From: Portulaca oleracea
Lineage: Eukaryota; Streptophyta; Magnoliopsida; Caryophyllales; Portulacaceae
DNA: 64,000 bases
Direction: 5' to 3'
Assembly (NCBI GenBank): GCA_029582165.1
Contig: CM055871.1
Coordinates: forward strand, 54,404,112 to 54,468,111
In this document: in pieces, positions 1 to 10,779 of the stretch
How the letters are laid out: every line of letters starts with the position of its first letter
Numbering within the stretch: the first letter of the stretch is position 1
Notes under the pieces: generated by a model
Database searches by the model: none
What the model saw: only the letters and a program-made list of their open reading frames with translations
What the model was told of the DNA's origin: nothing
Program-made: the position numbers and the translations under genes

Positions 1-854
1 AGGTAATGTCTTGTTATGTATATTTATCCTTGTAAGAACTTATTCGAAAGAAGCTTTGTTCATTGAACTTCATTTTCTAGGTTTCAAGTGAATCAAGAGC
101 TTGGATTGCAAGCTTTGAGGCAGGACCCTAGTGGGAAAAATAACTAAAAGAGGTTATTTTCCTTATAATAAAAATTGTGAAATTAATCATCCCCATCTTT
201 CAAGGTTTAATTTTTGATCGAAGCAAAATATTTTCCTTATAATAAAAATTGTCAAAATGATAGGACATGCTTATTATGGATAATTCAACACCCTCTATTT
301 TAAAGAAAAGGAAGGGTAAAATGGTAAAATTTGTATTGCCTTAATTCTACCCAGATATGCTTACATCATTATCTTTTCAATTCGACCCTAGTCTATCCCA
401 AAAATAAGTGCAAAAGAACCTTCGACTTTTACGTAGTGTTATCTATTATTTGAAACACAAACTCCATCGGCAAGTAATAAATTACTTGTATTGAGTCTGC
501 GAACTCTTGCTCATTCTTTGTGGCCAAGCCCAACGGGCCTCATAAAAACTTTGAAGGCATTCATTATATGACAAAATCCACTCCAACGCCGTAAAACAAA
601 TGGGTTATTGACGAATGACTCATGAAGTAAATAGACCATAAAATTTTGCCCAAAAATATGATATTCCAATTTACGAGAAATATAAAATTCCAAATAAATG
701 CGTTATTGACCCCAAGAAATGGCCCATAAGATACTAGCAAATTCGTCCAAAAGCAAGTAAAGAAAAACAAACTCACAAAAGCTTAAAACATTTTTAAGCA
801 GTACATCAACCTATGAAGCCTACAAGTACCCTTACATCAAAGAAAACACAATTA
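1..854. other. Intergenic AT-rich stretch, no gene seen
   Basis: No open frame here resembles a protein family I know, and the short frames on both strands look like chance. A short purine-rich phrase (ttattttccttataataaaaattgt-like) occurs twice around 155-255, so a small local duplication is present. It may be decayed transposon sequence, but I cannot assign it. Confidence 0.5.
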
Positions 855-985
855 GGCATCGTTCTTTTGTACGTTATGTTTACGTTGCGTTACGTTTAGT
901 TGCGTTGAAAATGGTTAAAAAGTGATGATAATTTGCGTTATGTTGCGTTGTGTTTGGCTGCGTTAATGCATAAAAGGACGATGCC
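855..985. mobile_element. Tourist-like MITE (TTA target duplication)
   Basis: A 131-bp element has inverted ends: GGCATCGTTCTTTTGT on the left and, on the reverse complement of the right end, GGCATCGTCCTTTTAT. Both sides carry the trinucleotide TTA (852-854 and 986-988), the target preference of PIF/Harbinger elements. The interior is a run of imperfect GTTGCGTTA-like units. A related element with the same ending lies at 12334-12486. Confidence 0.7.
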
Positions 986-1043
986 TTAGAAAAACACAAT
1001 TTAACTAGCTTAATCAAAGGAAAATATCAACTCAACTATATAT

Positions 1044-2224
1044 CTAAGAATCCAACTCGGTAAACTCATCCCACATCGGAGGGTTGATAAAGCTGAAACG
1101 CGATGGACCATGATACAAATGTCGATGTTGTTGGTGCACCATTTCGCCTTGTGCGAGATCATATATCCCCATATCCTCCCCGCCTCCATTGGTGTCTTCC
1201 GAGGAAATGTACACTTCATAGGTATCGTCCGTGTAATATATGCAGTCAGCCTTGCACCCATGACATGATGCCGCCACGCAGAAGGTAGAATTGAATCCGA
1301 CAAAGATAGCCCTGTTCCCCAAAGTCTTGAGCCGTTGAACTTGTCCGGTTGAGACGTTGAGCTCGAACACCTGAAACAACACGGTCCCATACTTGCCCTC
1401 ATCCGGACCTTCGTCTATGAAGAAGTTTTCCCTGTAGACAACCAACAAGCAGGAGTTGGATTCGACAAGATAGAAAGTGTCGAAGTGATCGGGCTCACAA
1501 GCCCGATCGACTCCAAGTTGACAACCTCGTGCATCGACACCCCATGATCATACACCACAACTCTACCCCTACAATTAACCACGTAAAACTCCCCTCGAAA
1601 GAAACACAGGTCGCGGCACGCACCGTAAGGGAACGGGGCCGCGACCCTACTATCTTGCCCGGGTCTCCAAAACGCTACTTCGCAGCAACCTTCGTAGTTC
1701 ATACCCACTACAAAATCACCATCACCACCATCTTTTTGCGGGTCCTTTGATATAACGAATTTGAAGAAGTGGGAAAGGAGACAGAAGTCATCCCATTCCC
1801 CGTAACACGACTCCATGAAATCGATGGGAACAGGAGGTGGAACCATCGCAGACGAAGTCCCCGTGAAAGGATTGAAAAGGGCGATCGGACGGGTCTTCTG
1901 AGACACCGAAATCAACCATCCTCGCGAAGAGAAATACCTCCTGGTTCGATCATCCTCATCGTCCCCAATAATACTCGGGGGCAAATCGATCTTTCGAAAC
2001 ATTCGTTTGGTGAAGCTTGATTGTGGGTAAGGAGCATCGCCGGGATCCACCAGCATCAACCACGGTAACTTGGGATTATTACTGTCAGATTGCTTGATTG
2101 TGGGTCTCCATGTTGAACACACGTTGGAGAATGATTCGTAATCAGCATAATCATCTATATGCTTTGCAATCTTTGCTGCCAAATCTGCTGGGAGTTCTCC
2201 CCAATCTCGATGATTACTTGCCAT
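1044..2224 (-). pseudogene. F-box protein with DUF295 domain, frameshifted
   Basis: The N-terminus (about residues 7-45, with ELPADLAAKIAKH and a following VCSTWR) is an F-box, which binds SKP1 in SCF ubiquitin ligases. The rest matches plant DUF295 (KIB/SKIP23-like) proteins, with the signature FNPFTG and a central AFWRPG / DLCFFRGEFYVV block typical of their beta-propeller. The frame starting at 2224 runs to about 1490, where the family-like reading continues in another frame (FYLVES, LLVVYREN) and ends at 1044. One missing base near 1488-1498, just after LVSP, explains this. The combined length, near 390 residues, is normal for the family. There is one exon. A TATA box lies about 80 bp upstream. 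It is either a recent pseudogene, a truncated 269-residue protein, or an assembly error. Confidence 0.8.
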
Positions 2225-2302
2225 TCACACTGATCTCATATACCCAACACAATTCAGTTGTTTTCTTAATATCAGGAGATGGATTTCTGGAGTTTACATC
2301 TG

Positions 2303-2310
2303 CTTATATA
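2303..2310 (-). promoter_or_regulatory. TATA box of the F-box gene
   Basis: On the minus strand this reads TATATAAG, about 80 bp upstream of the F-box start codon at 2224. That places the start of transcription near 2275 and a leader of about 50 nt. Confidence 0.5.
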
Positions 2311-2433
2311 GGGTTGGGTCAGAGTCTTAAATCGAGTTAGACTCGGATTAGAATTCTAACTATTTAATTATATACTTGGACTCCAAGTACAATGTGGCGG
2401 CTAATCACAATGTATATTGGGAATTAGTAATTA

Positions 2434-3046
2434 CTCCCTCTGCTTTTATTTATCTATTACCTAGGATATTGTTTTAAAAATTTGACAGTTAATATCTAAA
2501 AGCACACACAATGGTGAACAACTGAACATGAGTTATAATTAATGAATGAGGTGGAAACAGTATGACCCACCTGAAGAGTTAAAGTTAGATTCTTCATATT
2601 AACTTAGTTTCCAATAGTAGGCGTGAGTTTGATTAAAATATATTTTTTTAAAAAGTAGTAGGCCCCACATTTAATCATTTAAATACACTATAATAAGAAT
2701 TTTAAAAAAGGAAGAAAAAGAATGTCGAGAATCTCGTGTTAGTCCTCACGCGGTGAGCACGAGTTCGAGTTTTTCTCATCGCAGACACTCGTCCTCGCCA
2801 CTGCACTATCTTTCTCGTCCTCGCTCATGTCATGTCAGCGCCAACTCACTCTCAAACTCACTGTTGCAGATGGTCTTAGTTTATATAATGCTTCATTAAA
2901 CAAAATTGATGTCATTAGATTTATAATGAAAAATGTCATTAAAAATTATAATATTATATATTTTTTTATAAAGAATATATTAAAAATTATTGATTAAAGA
3001 TTGACACTAAAAACCGTAGATGACAGATAAAATGGAGCAGAGGGAG
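2434..3046. mobile_element. Stowaway-like element with CTCCCTCTGC ends
   Basis: The left end reads CTCCCTCTGCTTTTATTTAT and the right end, reverse-complemented, reads GCTCCCTCTGCTCCATTTTA. The left flank is TA. CTCCCTC-type termini at TA sites are characteristic of plant Stowaway (Tc1/Mariner) MITEs, although 613 bp is long for one, so a nested insertion is likely. No coding capacity. Confidence 0.5.
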
Positions 3047-3249
3047 CACTAATTATATATATACTTGGACTCTAAGTACTACTACCCCTATCCCTAATTG
3101 ACTATCAAATTTTCTAAATACTTTGTCCCTTTTTATTTTTCAATTTTACAATTCCATTGATTAAAATATTTCCGTCACCTTATTATAAATGATGTATTGA
3201 AAGTCTAAAGAGAACTTAAGAAGTGAAAACTGAAAAGTATATACTTCAA

Positions 3250-4500
3250 AAGGGTAAGCTTGTAGAGTTAGTTGTTTGTAGTATGATTTTTTTGTCTGAT
3301 TTTTATACACTTAGCTTTATCTTCAGTATTTTTTTAACATTGTGATTTTTTAATTCATTTTTAAGTTTTTTCCTCCATATTTCTAGTATTTTTTTTATTG
3401 ATGATCTTTTTTTCCGTCGTATTTGTGTGTTCAACAACTAATTGCTAAAAATTGGAATTTATATTAATAGGCTAATAACTAAATTGCTCATTGATTGTTA
3501 AATTTTCTTGAGTAAGAATAAAATTTTTATTCCAATTTACTTTTACAATTAATTTTGATACTTTATAAATTTTTATCCCATATTTACTTTTAAAAATTTT
3601 ATTAATTGCAAAGATATTTTTATTTGTACATCTTAGATACCAATATGGTAATCTACATTACATACAACTAAAATAATTTGGATGGTAGTTTTGGTGGAAG
3701 ATGGAAGAAAAATTAAAAGAAACTACCTTAAATAATTTGGATGACAGACTTCGTAATTTTTATGAAGTGTGTGATCAACATGGTAATTTACATCCTAAAA
3801 AGCCAAAAACCATTTACAAAAGGGATATTGGATGACAATATATCGACCTTTGAGGGTATTGGATTGTAATATACTGACATTTATTATTGGACAACAATAT
3901 CCCTAACATTTATACTTAGGTGAGAGTATTATACCAACAATGACTAAGGGGGTGGTGACTGGTTAACTGGCCTCTGTTCTGACGTGGCAGGTGGAAGGAA
4001 AACAATCGATCCTTGCCTAGCAACCCCGTTAACCCCTCCGTTTTCTCACTAACCCATGTTTAAAAAAAAATCGGCCCTAACACAGTGACCAATAAAGTGG
4101 TGAACTAGTTTTCGTACTGACGTGACACATAACCAACCAATGTCTTGTAATGTGGGTTAGCAAGAAAAACTAAGGGGTTAATGAGAGGTTATTGGCATGG
4201 GACAATTTTTTCCCTTTGCCAACCATGTTAGCGCGCATGGAGACAGCGTTCACCGCTTTCTTAATCATTGTTGGTATAATAATGTCACCAAGGTATAAAG
4301 GCCAGGGATATTGTTGTCCAATAGTATAGGTTGGTATATTACAATCCAATATCCCTAAAGGTCGGTATATTATCATCCAAAAACCCTTTACAAAAAGCTA
4401 CTTTTCATACTAACTTTTTACAAAATGACTTTTTGGGGGTAAAAAGTCGCTTCGATCCGCCAACCCACTAAACACTCCAAATTGGCTTTTTTAATTTTGG
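3250..4500. repeat. Dispersed repeat also present at 33.3-34.15 kb
   Basis: Two blocks match the repeat inserted in intron 3 of the second EF-G gene. One is the stretch with ttttttaacat, then aattcatttttaagttttt and tccatat. The other, near 4385-4490, contains caaaaagcta, ctttttgggggt and ccaaattggc. The order and spacing agree, apart from an MULE-like MITE inserted here at 3822-4386. It is non-coding and probably belongs to a non-autonomous DNA transposon family. Confidence 0.6.
3822..4386. mobile_element. MULE-like MITE with long inverted ends and 9-bp duplication
   Basis: The element is 565 bp, with inverted ends of about 95 bp. Left: GGGATATTGGATGACAATAT. Right, reverse-complemented: GGGTTTTTGGATGATAATAT. 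Both continue through ATTGGATTGTAATATA and a shared ggacaacaatatccct. The flanks carry the perfect 9-bp repeat TTTACAAAA (3813-3821 and 4387-4395). A 9-bp target duplication with long inverted ends is the hallmark of Mutator-like elements. The interior (about 3915-4290) has no convincing coding sequence. Confidence 0.85.
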
Positions 4501-4672
4501 CATTACATTGCTCCTTAGGGTTAGGCACGGACGGTCCGGGAAACATTCCAAAGGGGTAGTGGAAGCACTAGATTGGATAACAATATGATTTTCAAGCATT
4601 TGATTGTGGGTGGATAAAAGGTCAACTTTAGTAGCTAAGGCGTTAATTACTGCATCTTGTGTTTGTTGATGC

Positions 4673-5603
4673 TCAAGTTGCTTTTGTTAAGACAAGATCA
4701 TAGCTTCCATCATGGCCTCTAGGTTGGACTTTTGAGGGGCTTGGTGTGGTAGGTCTTAGGGTGATCTTTGGTAATATTGAGCGGGGGGCCTTTGTCCTTA
4801 TGGCTTGGTTATTATTCAGGTAAGAGAAATTGGAATGATGTCTCCAACGGGGGGTTATATGTATTGGAATATGGGTCAAAAGGATGTCTTTGGGAAGGGT
4901 TTCCAACAAAGTTGGCTTGGTCAATTTGGGCACCACTACCCACCCCATTGGGAAAATACAAAGTCTCATATTCAAAAGAATGACAAGAAGCACATAGAGG
5001 GGGAGGGGAAGCATTCACATGTAACTTCTCCATCTTATCAGTAATAGCATCAAGCTTAGCAGACAAAAGAGTAATAACATCAACATAATACTTACCTCCT
5101 GTCCTCCTGGAACGGGGTCTTGACCACTAGTAGTTGTTCAACGCCATTTGATCGATCATGTTGTAAAGCTCGTCGACAGTCTTGGGAAAGGCTTGAATAG
5201 GGACCCATGACTCAAATCCATGTTGAGGGCACTGACGAAGAAAGTCCTTTAATCTCTCCCAAGCCTCATACAAGGTCTCGTCTCGCTCCTGAGCAAAGGT
5301 GAAGCTTTGATTGCTTAAGCTCGTCAACTTGCTTGGTGGGAAGTACTTTGCCAAGAAAGCACTGGCAAGTTGATCGAATGTGCTTAAGGAATTTGCCGGA
5401 AGGGAGTCTAGCCACTCCTATACTCTCTCCTCGAGGGAAAATGGAAACAACCGCATCTTGATTGCATCCAGCGAGGCCCCATTGGCTTTGAACGTGTCGC
5501 ATACTTGACGAAAGATGCGGAGGTGTCGGTTGGGATCCTCGCTAGGGAGACCGCGGAAGGGCGTAACTTGTTGGAGGAAAGGGAGTATATGGTATAGAAA
5601 CAA
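4673..5603 (-). pseudogene. Gypsy gag remnant
   Basis: The translated fragments resemble the plant retrotransposon gag domain. FRGLPSEDPNRHLRIFRQVC is followed by an in-frame stop, then EWL and AKYFPPSK, then the conserved ETLYEAWERLKDFLRQCPQH and a MIDQMALNN-type segment. The frames at 5603-5418 and 5354-5127 are in register, so the first lesion is a nonsense codon. Further frame changes follow below 5127. It once encoded the nucleocapsid protein of a Ty3/Gypsy element, and no intact product is expected. Confidence 0.7.
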
Positions 5604-5994
5604 TGGAAACTCGCTTGGATATCACTAAGATTCGTGGATTGTACTCACTTTCCTTAAGAACTATTTACTATACCGTTAATGTTCAAAGGGATAAAGTTTA
5701 GCACTTGTGACACTCAAAAAATTGGTTTCTCACTTGAATCGTTCAAGTATAACTGCAATCTAGACAAGAATGACGGTGTGATTAACATAAGATGATAGAA
5801 GATGATGATTTCAAAATGACTTGAAATGTCCACTATTTATAGGAGACTTCCAACCCTTAATCATATCCTTTAGTCAAAGGATGATTAAGGACCTTTGAGG
5901 GATTATAATCTTGACTACGTTAAGAAATATTGCTGTTGGAATCCATAATAATCGGACTTATTATTGATATCAAAACCTTAATACACAAGATTAT

Positions 5995-6180
5995 ATAGCC
6001 GCTAACATTAAAAACTGATTCTGGGTTCCAACACGGTTCGTGTTGAATGGAACACGGTCCGTGTTCAATGCAACACGGTCCGTGCTGAGCTCAGGATCGT
6101 TTTTATTGCTCTCTGGAGACCAACACGACCCGTGTTGGTCTCAAACCCATCCGTGTTGGTCTCAAACCTTATTCCACACG
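5995..6180. repeat. Cluster of ACACGGTCCGTGTT palindromic units
   Basis: Within the Gypsy leader there are several near-palindromes built on ACACGG(T)CCGTGTT: acacggttcgtgtt, acacggtccgtgtt, acacggtccgtgct, then acacgacccgtgtt and cccatccgtgttggtctc twice. Similar wording recurs near 37.85-37.94 kb. This looks like a short satellite-like expansion inside the element. Confidence 0.6.
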
Positions 6181-6290
6181 ATTTCTTATGCTATATAATC
6201 ATTGCATACTCTTGGAATAATTCCAACATAGCTTGCACGAAACTGACGAGAGAATTCTTCAGCTCGAAGTTGTTCGCCGCCACATTCGGA

Positions 6291-6700
6291 ACATTGATGG
6301 TTGTTCGAGGGTCGGTGACGTTTGGGGTCACATATTGGCCAAAAGTTCACCTTTCTTCCTCGGCCATTTCGAACTCTTGCGGACATTGCTCATTGTTTCC
6401 TACTAGATTCTTCTTGTCTTTGCCTCTTCCTCATTGAGCGAAAAGTCTGTTTAATCTCAGGATCGAACTCGAACTCCAGAGATTTTTGCTCCTTGTTTAA
6501 CATTGATGGTTGTTGGAGGGTCGGTGACGTTTGGGGTCACATATTGGCTAAAAGTTCACCTTTCTTCCTCGGCCATTTCGAACTCTTGCGCGGACATTGC
6601 TCCTTGTTTCCTACTAGATTCTTCTTGTCTTTGCCTCTTCCTCATTGAGCGAAAAGTCTGTTTAATCTCAGGATCGTACTCGAACTCCGGAGATTTTTGC
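6291..6700. repeat. Two-copy tandem repeat, about 209-bp unit
   Basis: The sequence starting acattgatggttgtt at 6291 is repeated from 6500, with a 2-bp indel after tcttgcg. Both copies run through ggtcggtgacgtttggggtc to gagatttttgc. It lies in the leader of the Gypsy remnant. The long open frames it creates on the plus strand are by-products of the repeat. Confidence 0.85.
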
Positions 6701-6840
6701 ATACACCAAGAAAACCTAGCAAGAACAAAAACAAAAACACCAACGCAATAAAAGTAGGAAAATCAAGACAAAAAGAAAAAGAAAAAGAAAACAACTAAGT
6801 CAATATGAGAGTATTTGTTCAATGGTGGCTAGGGATAGAG

Positions 6841-6859
6841 TCTCCCGCAAACGGCGCCA
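6841..6859 (-). other. tRNA-Asp-type primer-binding site
   Basis: On the minus strand this reads TGGCGCCGTTTGCGGGAGA. Plant Gypsy elements commonly carry TGGCGCCGTTGCCGGGGA, complementary to the 3' end of tRNA-Asp. The copy here has several mismatches, fitting an old element. It marks the inner edge of the 5' LTR and sets the orientation of the gag remnant. Confidence 0.7.
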
Positions 6860-7039
6860 AAAAACTTGACAGGACTGCAAGTTTTCAGGAACACAAGCAT
6901 AGGTAATAGAACTAGGAGCTCTAAAACAATCTGAAAATAGAAAAGCATAACAGTTGTTTGATTATATTATATAAATATATTTTCGTACAAAAAATAACAA
7001 CTTTGTAGCCATCACACACACATATTTATAATACCTCAA

Positions 7040-7390
7040 CTAATTGTTGAATTCCTCACAAAAACTCCGAACGAGACTCCAAGAAACTCCATAAAATTTC
7101 AAGAATAGCTGAAAAAGATGTCACAGAATCAGAAAATTACAAATTACAAAAAAATTAAAAACATGACAAACATAAGACATACTTTACCTCACAAAAACCC
7201 CGAACAAAACTCGCTGAAAATACTGTCACGGAATCAGAAAATTACAAATTACACAGAAATTAAAAACATGAAGAAAAAGACATACCTTACCTCAAATAAT
7301 GGTTGAATTACTCACAAAAACCCCGAACAAAACTCCAAAAAACTTCAAGAAACTCCATGAAATTTCAAGAATAGCTGAAAACTTTGAAAA
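7040..7390. repeat. Imperfect tandem repeats, probably inside the Gypsy LTR
   Basis: Phrases such as ctcacaaaaaccccgaac, aatcagaaaattacaaatta and catgaaatttcaagaatagc occur two or three times in the same order. The interval lies outside the primer-binding site, where a 5' LTR would be. No coding sequence was recognised. Confidence 0.6.
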
Positions 7391-7695
7391 ATGTAAAAAA
7401 AATGACAGAGCAAAATAAAAAATAGAGTAAAGAAAACCCAAAAAAAAGAGAGGAAAAAATGGCACCAAATGGATATGGTCCAAGAATTTTGTACTCGTTC
7501 TGAATTTATTGTGACAATGAGTACAATAGAATTCTTCCCGATTGTGACAGCTTCTATTATGATTATCCAGCCTCTACAAATTGATAAAAGTTTTATGGCA
7601 TGCAAGACAAATTGGTCTCGGAATTACTTGAATAGCATCTTGTTCTTGAATTTCAATTTCTTGCACATGATCCTCTTTTAGAGGGTTCAAATTGC

Positions 7696-7722
7696 AAAAA
7701 AAAAAAAAAAAAAAAAAAAAAA
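7696..7722. repeat. A homopolymer, 27 bp
   Basis: An uninterrupted run of A. It could be the poly(A) tail of a retroposed sequence, but no matching element or flanking duplication was found. Confidence 0.8.
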
Positions 7723-7866
7723 TTGGAGAGGAAGAGAGAAGGGGTGATGAGAGAAGGGTCATGTAAACACAAATTTCGAGTCTAAAATAAATAAAGACAA
7801 GAAATTGAGAAACAAATTAATTTGTATTAATATTTGAATGTAAGCGGGTACAATATCTGTATTAAA

Positions 7867-8591
7867 GAACTAATAACATATACATCTCCCAAAGTTTTGT
7901 GAAATGAGGATTTTACCCTCCACATTTAGAAAATCTTAATTACCCAATCTAACAAATAATAAATGTAATAAATATGGTATCTAACTATTGTTAATATTAT
8001 TTATGTCTACTTATTCCGGTTAGGATAAATCAAATTAAGTGGTCAAATTACCATTTTATCCTTCATTGAAATATCCTTTCCTCCTAATTTATCATTTAAA
8101 CCCTCTACTTCTCTCCTTGTTTGTTTTGCCGAAAATCACAAACCCCCAAATCCAATCCCCCTTTTTTGTTCTTCTTCATTTGTTAACTTCACCATCATTG
8201 TTCTCGTTTGTACCACGGGTGTAATTGAACCATGAACGACACACCTTTTCCTCAAACTTTCTTCCAAACCCTACTTTATAGGCCTCTCTTTTTTGTTGGA
8301 TTCGTCCGACTGTAATCACAATTGCAAGGGAGGAATGATGAAGCAGAATACCTACCCAAGGGTGCCAACAGTAAATGTTGGTATTTTCATCTTTTCATTT
8401 TAAAATTTGAGGGTATTTTCGTCAAACTATATAAAATTATATGGGTAAACTTGTCCAGATCACTAACTTATTGGAAAAAGTACTTATTTATGTAAACAGT
8501 AAATGTCAGGTAGGATAATTATGATTTCCCGAATGTGGAGGGTAAAATCATTATTTCACAAAACTTCGAGGGAGATATATGTTATTAGTTC
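7867..8591. mobile_element. MULE-like element with about 90-bp inverted ends
   Basis: The left end GAACTAATAACATATACATC mirrors the right end, which ends in GTTATTAGTTC. The match continues for about 90 bp through aagttttgtgaaat and gattttaccctccacatt. A direct repeat CTGTATTAAA flanks both sides (7857-7866 and 8592-8601). A 9-10 bp duplication fits Mutator-like elements. The 725-bp body has no clear gene. Confidence 0.8.
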
Positions 8592-8639
8592 CTGTATTAA
8601 ATACAATAAAGTAGTCATTTGATTCAATCTCCTGAAATT

Positions 8640-9360
8640 TCGGTGAGCCGAGGGTGCGGACGCTTGATCTCGATCTCAAATGCAGGTCTAGCTGAAGAAC
8701 TCTTGTAGCAATGCGAGGACTTGAGTGCTTGATCTCGATTGACGAACCAAACGAAGAAGATGATTGTAGTCTTTGGTATGAAGAAAAGAAGCTGTCGAAC
8801 TAGTAGACGTTGGTCCTTGGCGCTTGGTAGCTGGAGGTCGCTTGTAGTTCGATCTTCTGAAGACTTTGCAGGTCTTGGTGAAGAACTCTGAAGCAGTTCT
8901 TGATCTTGATGTGGTAGAAGCTTGAAGACTTGATCTTGATCTTTTGCAGACTTCGATCCTTGGCGCTTGGTAACTGGAGATCGCGCGCTTGATCTTCAAG
9001 CCTCTAGAGTGCGAGAATCTGCCGGGGTAGACTGCAGTGTGTGTTGAAAATGAGGGAGAGGACCTCTATTTATAAGCTCTGGAGGCCTAGGGTTGCCTAG
9101 GGTCTGAGTTGGCCTTTGGGCTTGGGCCCAAGTTAATTAATTATTCCTTTAATTTTAAATAAAGAAATAATTAATATTTTCTGCATATCTTTGACATATG
9201 TCATGATATAATTGGCCAGATGCATTTCCATTTAAAATTCAATTAAATGGACCGCCGTAATTAATTTAACACGTGACGGATAATAATTGGCCAAATAAAT
9301 TCAATTTAATTTTCACGTGTCATTTTTTAATTGTTCGACAAATTTTTGCCTCCTACAGGT
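8640..9360 (-). mobile_element. LTR-like segment (possible solo LTR)
   Basis: Read on the minus strand it begins TGTAGGAGGC, is AT-rich, passes a TATA box (CTTATAAATAG near 9074) and enters a GC-richer stretch with several gatcttgat-like repeats, then ends near ...CTCGGCTCA. A TG start, an internal promoter and a CA end suit an LTR of about 720 bp. I could not find a convincing 5-bp target duplication, so the limits are approximate. Confidence 0.4.
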
Positions 9361-9689
9361 CATTCTAAATCTCTCCCTATATGTATATATATAGTGTTTG
9401 CCCATGCTCAGACTTCCTTTGTTACATTACATTCTACAATAAGTTCTTTATTTTTGCTTGTTTAGGTTGTAATATCGGGTCAACACGTGCAGACAATACT
9501 GGTGTGCATATTTTTTTTAACAAGGTAATTGAGAGAAGTGCTTCCTTTTTTTAACAAAGAGATTGGATTGATTATTTACTGGGCCCAAGAAGAGGTAGAT
9601 TTTGGCTTGGGTTAAAATTTAAAAGAAGGGTATTACTCCTCCTCCCCCTCTTAATTCACGCATAACAGAGAACAGGGGAGAAGAGATGT

Positions 9690-10232
9690 CGATTAGCATG
9701 CCATTATTGATTGTTGGCATACCAATGCATTTCAAGCTTTATATAATTGATAACTAATAGTATCTGTTAAAAAGATTAGTGCAAAACATTATAATAAGTA
9801 TTAATTTTATCAAAAGTAAGACACAAAATATTTCTTCCCCCAAAGCTTGTATCATTGTCCATATATATGTGAGTGATGATATGTGTCTTAAGCACATTTT
9901 TTAAAGTGTCTTTTTCTTCATGACCTAATTAGTATTTCTCATTTTATACACTAATATTATTTTAGTAAAAAGTATTAGTATCGATTATAAGAAGCTTTGA
10001 ATCCATTCATTACGCCAATGAAGACAAATGATACCATAATCAAATCAATTACATTTGTTAAGCATATTTTACGCGTTTTTTCCAAATATAAAAAAATAAT
10101 GGATAAAAGCATAAATTTATGCAATTTATTTGTGATATTATAGTTATAAAATTCAATCATATCACTTTATGTCAATTTGATGAATAATCATATGATTTTA
10201 TTGATACCGCCATGACACTTAATTAAAAGATG

Positions 10233-10235
<3 letters not shown>
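9690..10235. repeat. Dispersed AT-rich repeat, copy 1
   Basis: This block matches 10955-11510 almost throughout: ccaatgcatttcaa, ataattgataa, aagacaca, tatttcttcccc, cttgtatcattgtc, aatccattca, aaatttatgcaatttatttg and ttcaatcata. Related but more distant copies lie at 20309-20707 and 40600-40960. It is probably a non-autonomous DNA transposon family whose subterminal word is gtgtctt/aagacac. Confidence 0.65.

Positions 10236-10236
<1 letters not shown>

Positions 10237-10272
<36 letters not shown>
10237..10272. repeat. (AT)n microsatellite
   Basis: An uninterrupted AT dinucleotide run of about 36 bp at the junction between the dispersed repeat and the LTR-like segment. Confidence 0.9.
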
Positions 10273-10275
<3 letters not shown>

Positions 10276-10760
10276 GGAAAAAGTAAGTAATTGCAAGGTT
10301 ACAGTGGAAGCGAAATAAATAAGATTACGAAAATTACGACAAAATTTAGGAACGAAAAATAAGCGATAAAACGAAACTAGGTTTACGTAGAAAACCGAAG
10401 AACTCGGAGGAAAGCCCACGGACAGCGACAACTAGAAATTAATCCACTATGAGAAAGGAGGAGTACAACCCGATCACTATCACGGGGTGTGATTGATGCG
10501 ATCAACAAAAGTGGAGATTACAATATAAATCTCTCACACTCTCTCACTATCTCTCGGGATACACTTGGGAAAATATTGGTGAAACAGACTCTCTCTCAAT
10601 ATTTTCTCCCTCTCAGACTCTCTGTTACTCAATGTCGTTGTTCATTGTGAAATAAAGTGGAGAAAACCGAACCCTATTTATAGGATGACTAGGAGAAGAA
10701 ATTAGGAATATTAACAACCCTCGGCAAAAGAAATATACCCCCGCCACGTACGTAACTGAT
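10273..10760 (-). mobile_element. LTR-like fragment with TATA box
   Basis: On the minus strand the stretch has CCTATAAATAGG near 10677, then a pyrimidine/purine-rich leader with repeated gagagag, then gggttgtactcctcctttct and a region like the R-U5 part of plant Copia LTRs. No flanking coding domain and no target duplication was found. It separates two copies of a dispersed repeat. Confidence 0.4.
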
Positions 10761-10779
10761 CGATAATTAATTATATTTT

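Larger units (their letters stand above)
4650..6861 (-). mobile_element. Decayed Ty3/Gypsy retrotransposon (leader and gag region)
   Basis: Read on the minus strand there is a primer-binding site at 6859-6841, then a leader of about 1.2 kb, then a gag region at 5603-4673. Protease, reverse transcriptase and integrase are absent: similarity stops near 4.6 kb, where another repeat begins. The 5' LTR should lie above 6862, but I could not fix its outer end. Stops and frame breaks show it is an old copy. The 9-10 kb LTR-like pieces do not look like its partner LTR. Confidence 0.65.

Noticed and set aside
8640..9360. Pair of LTRs with 10273-10760
   Set aside because: The two segments both have LTR-like promoters but are not similar to each other, so they do not bound one element.
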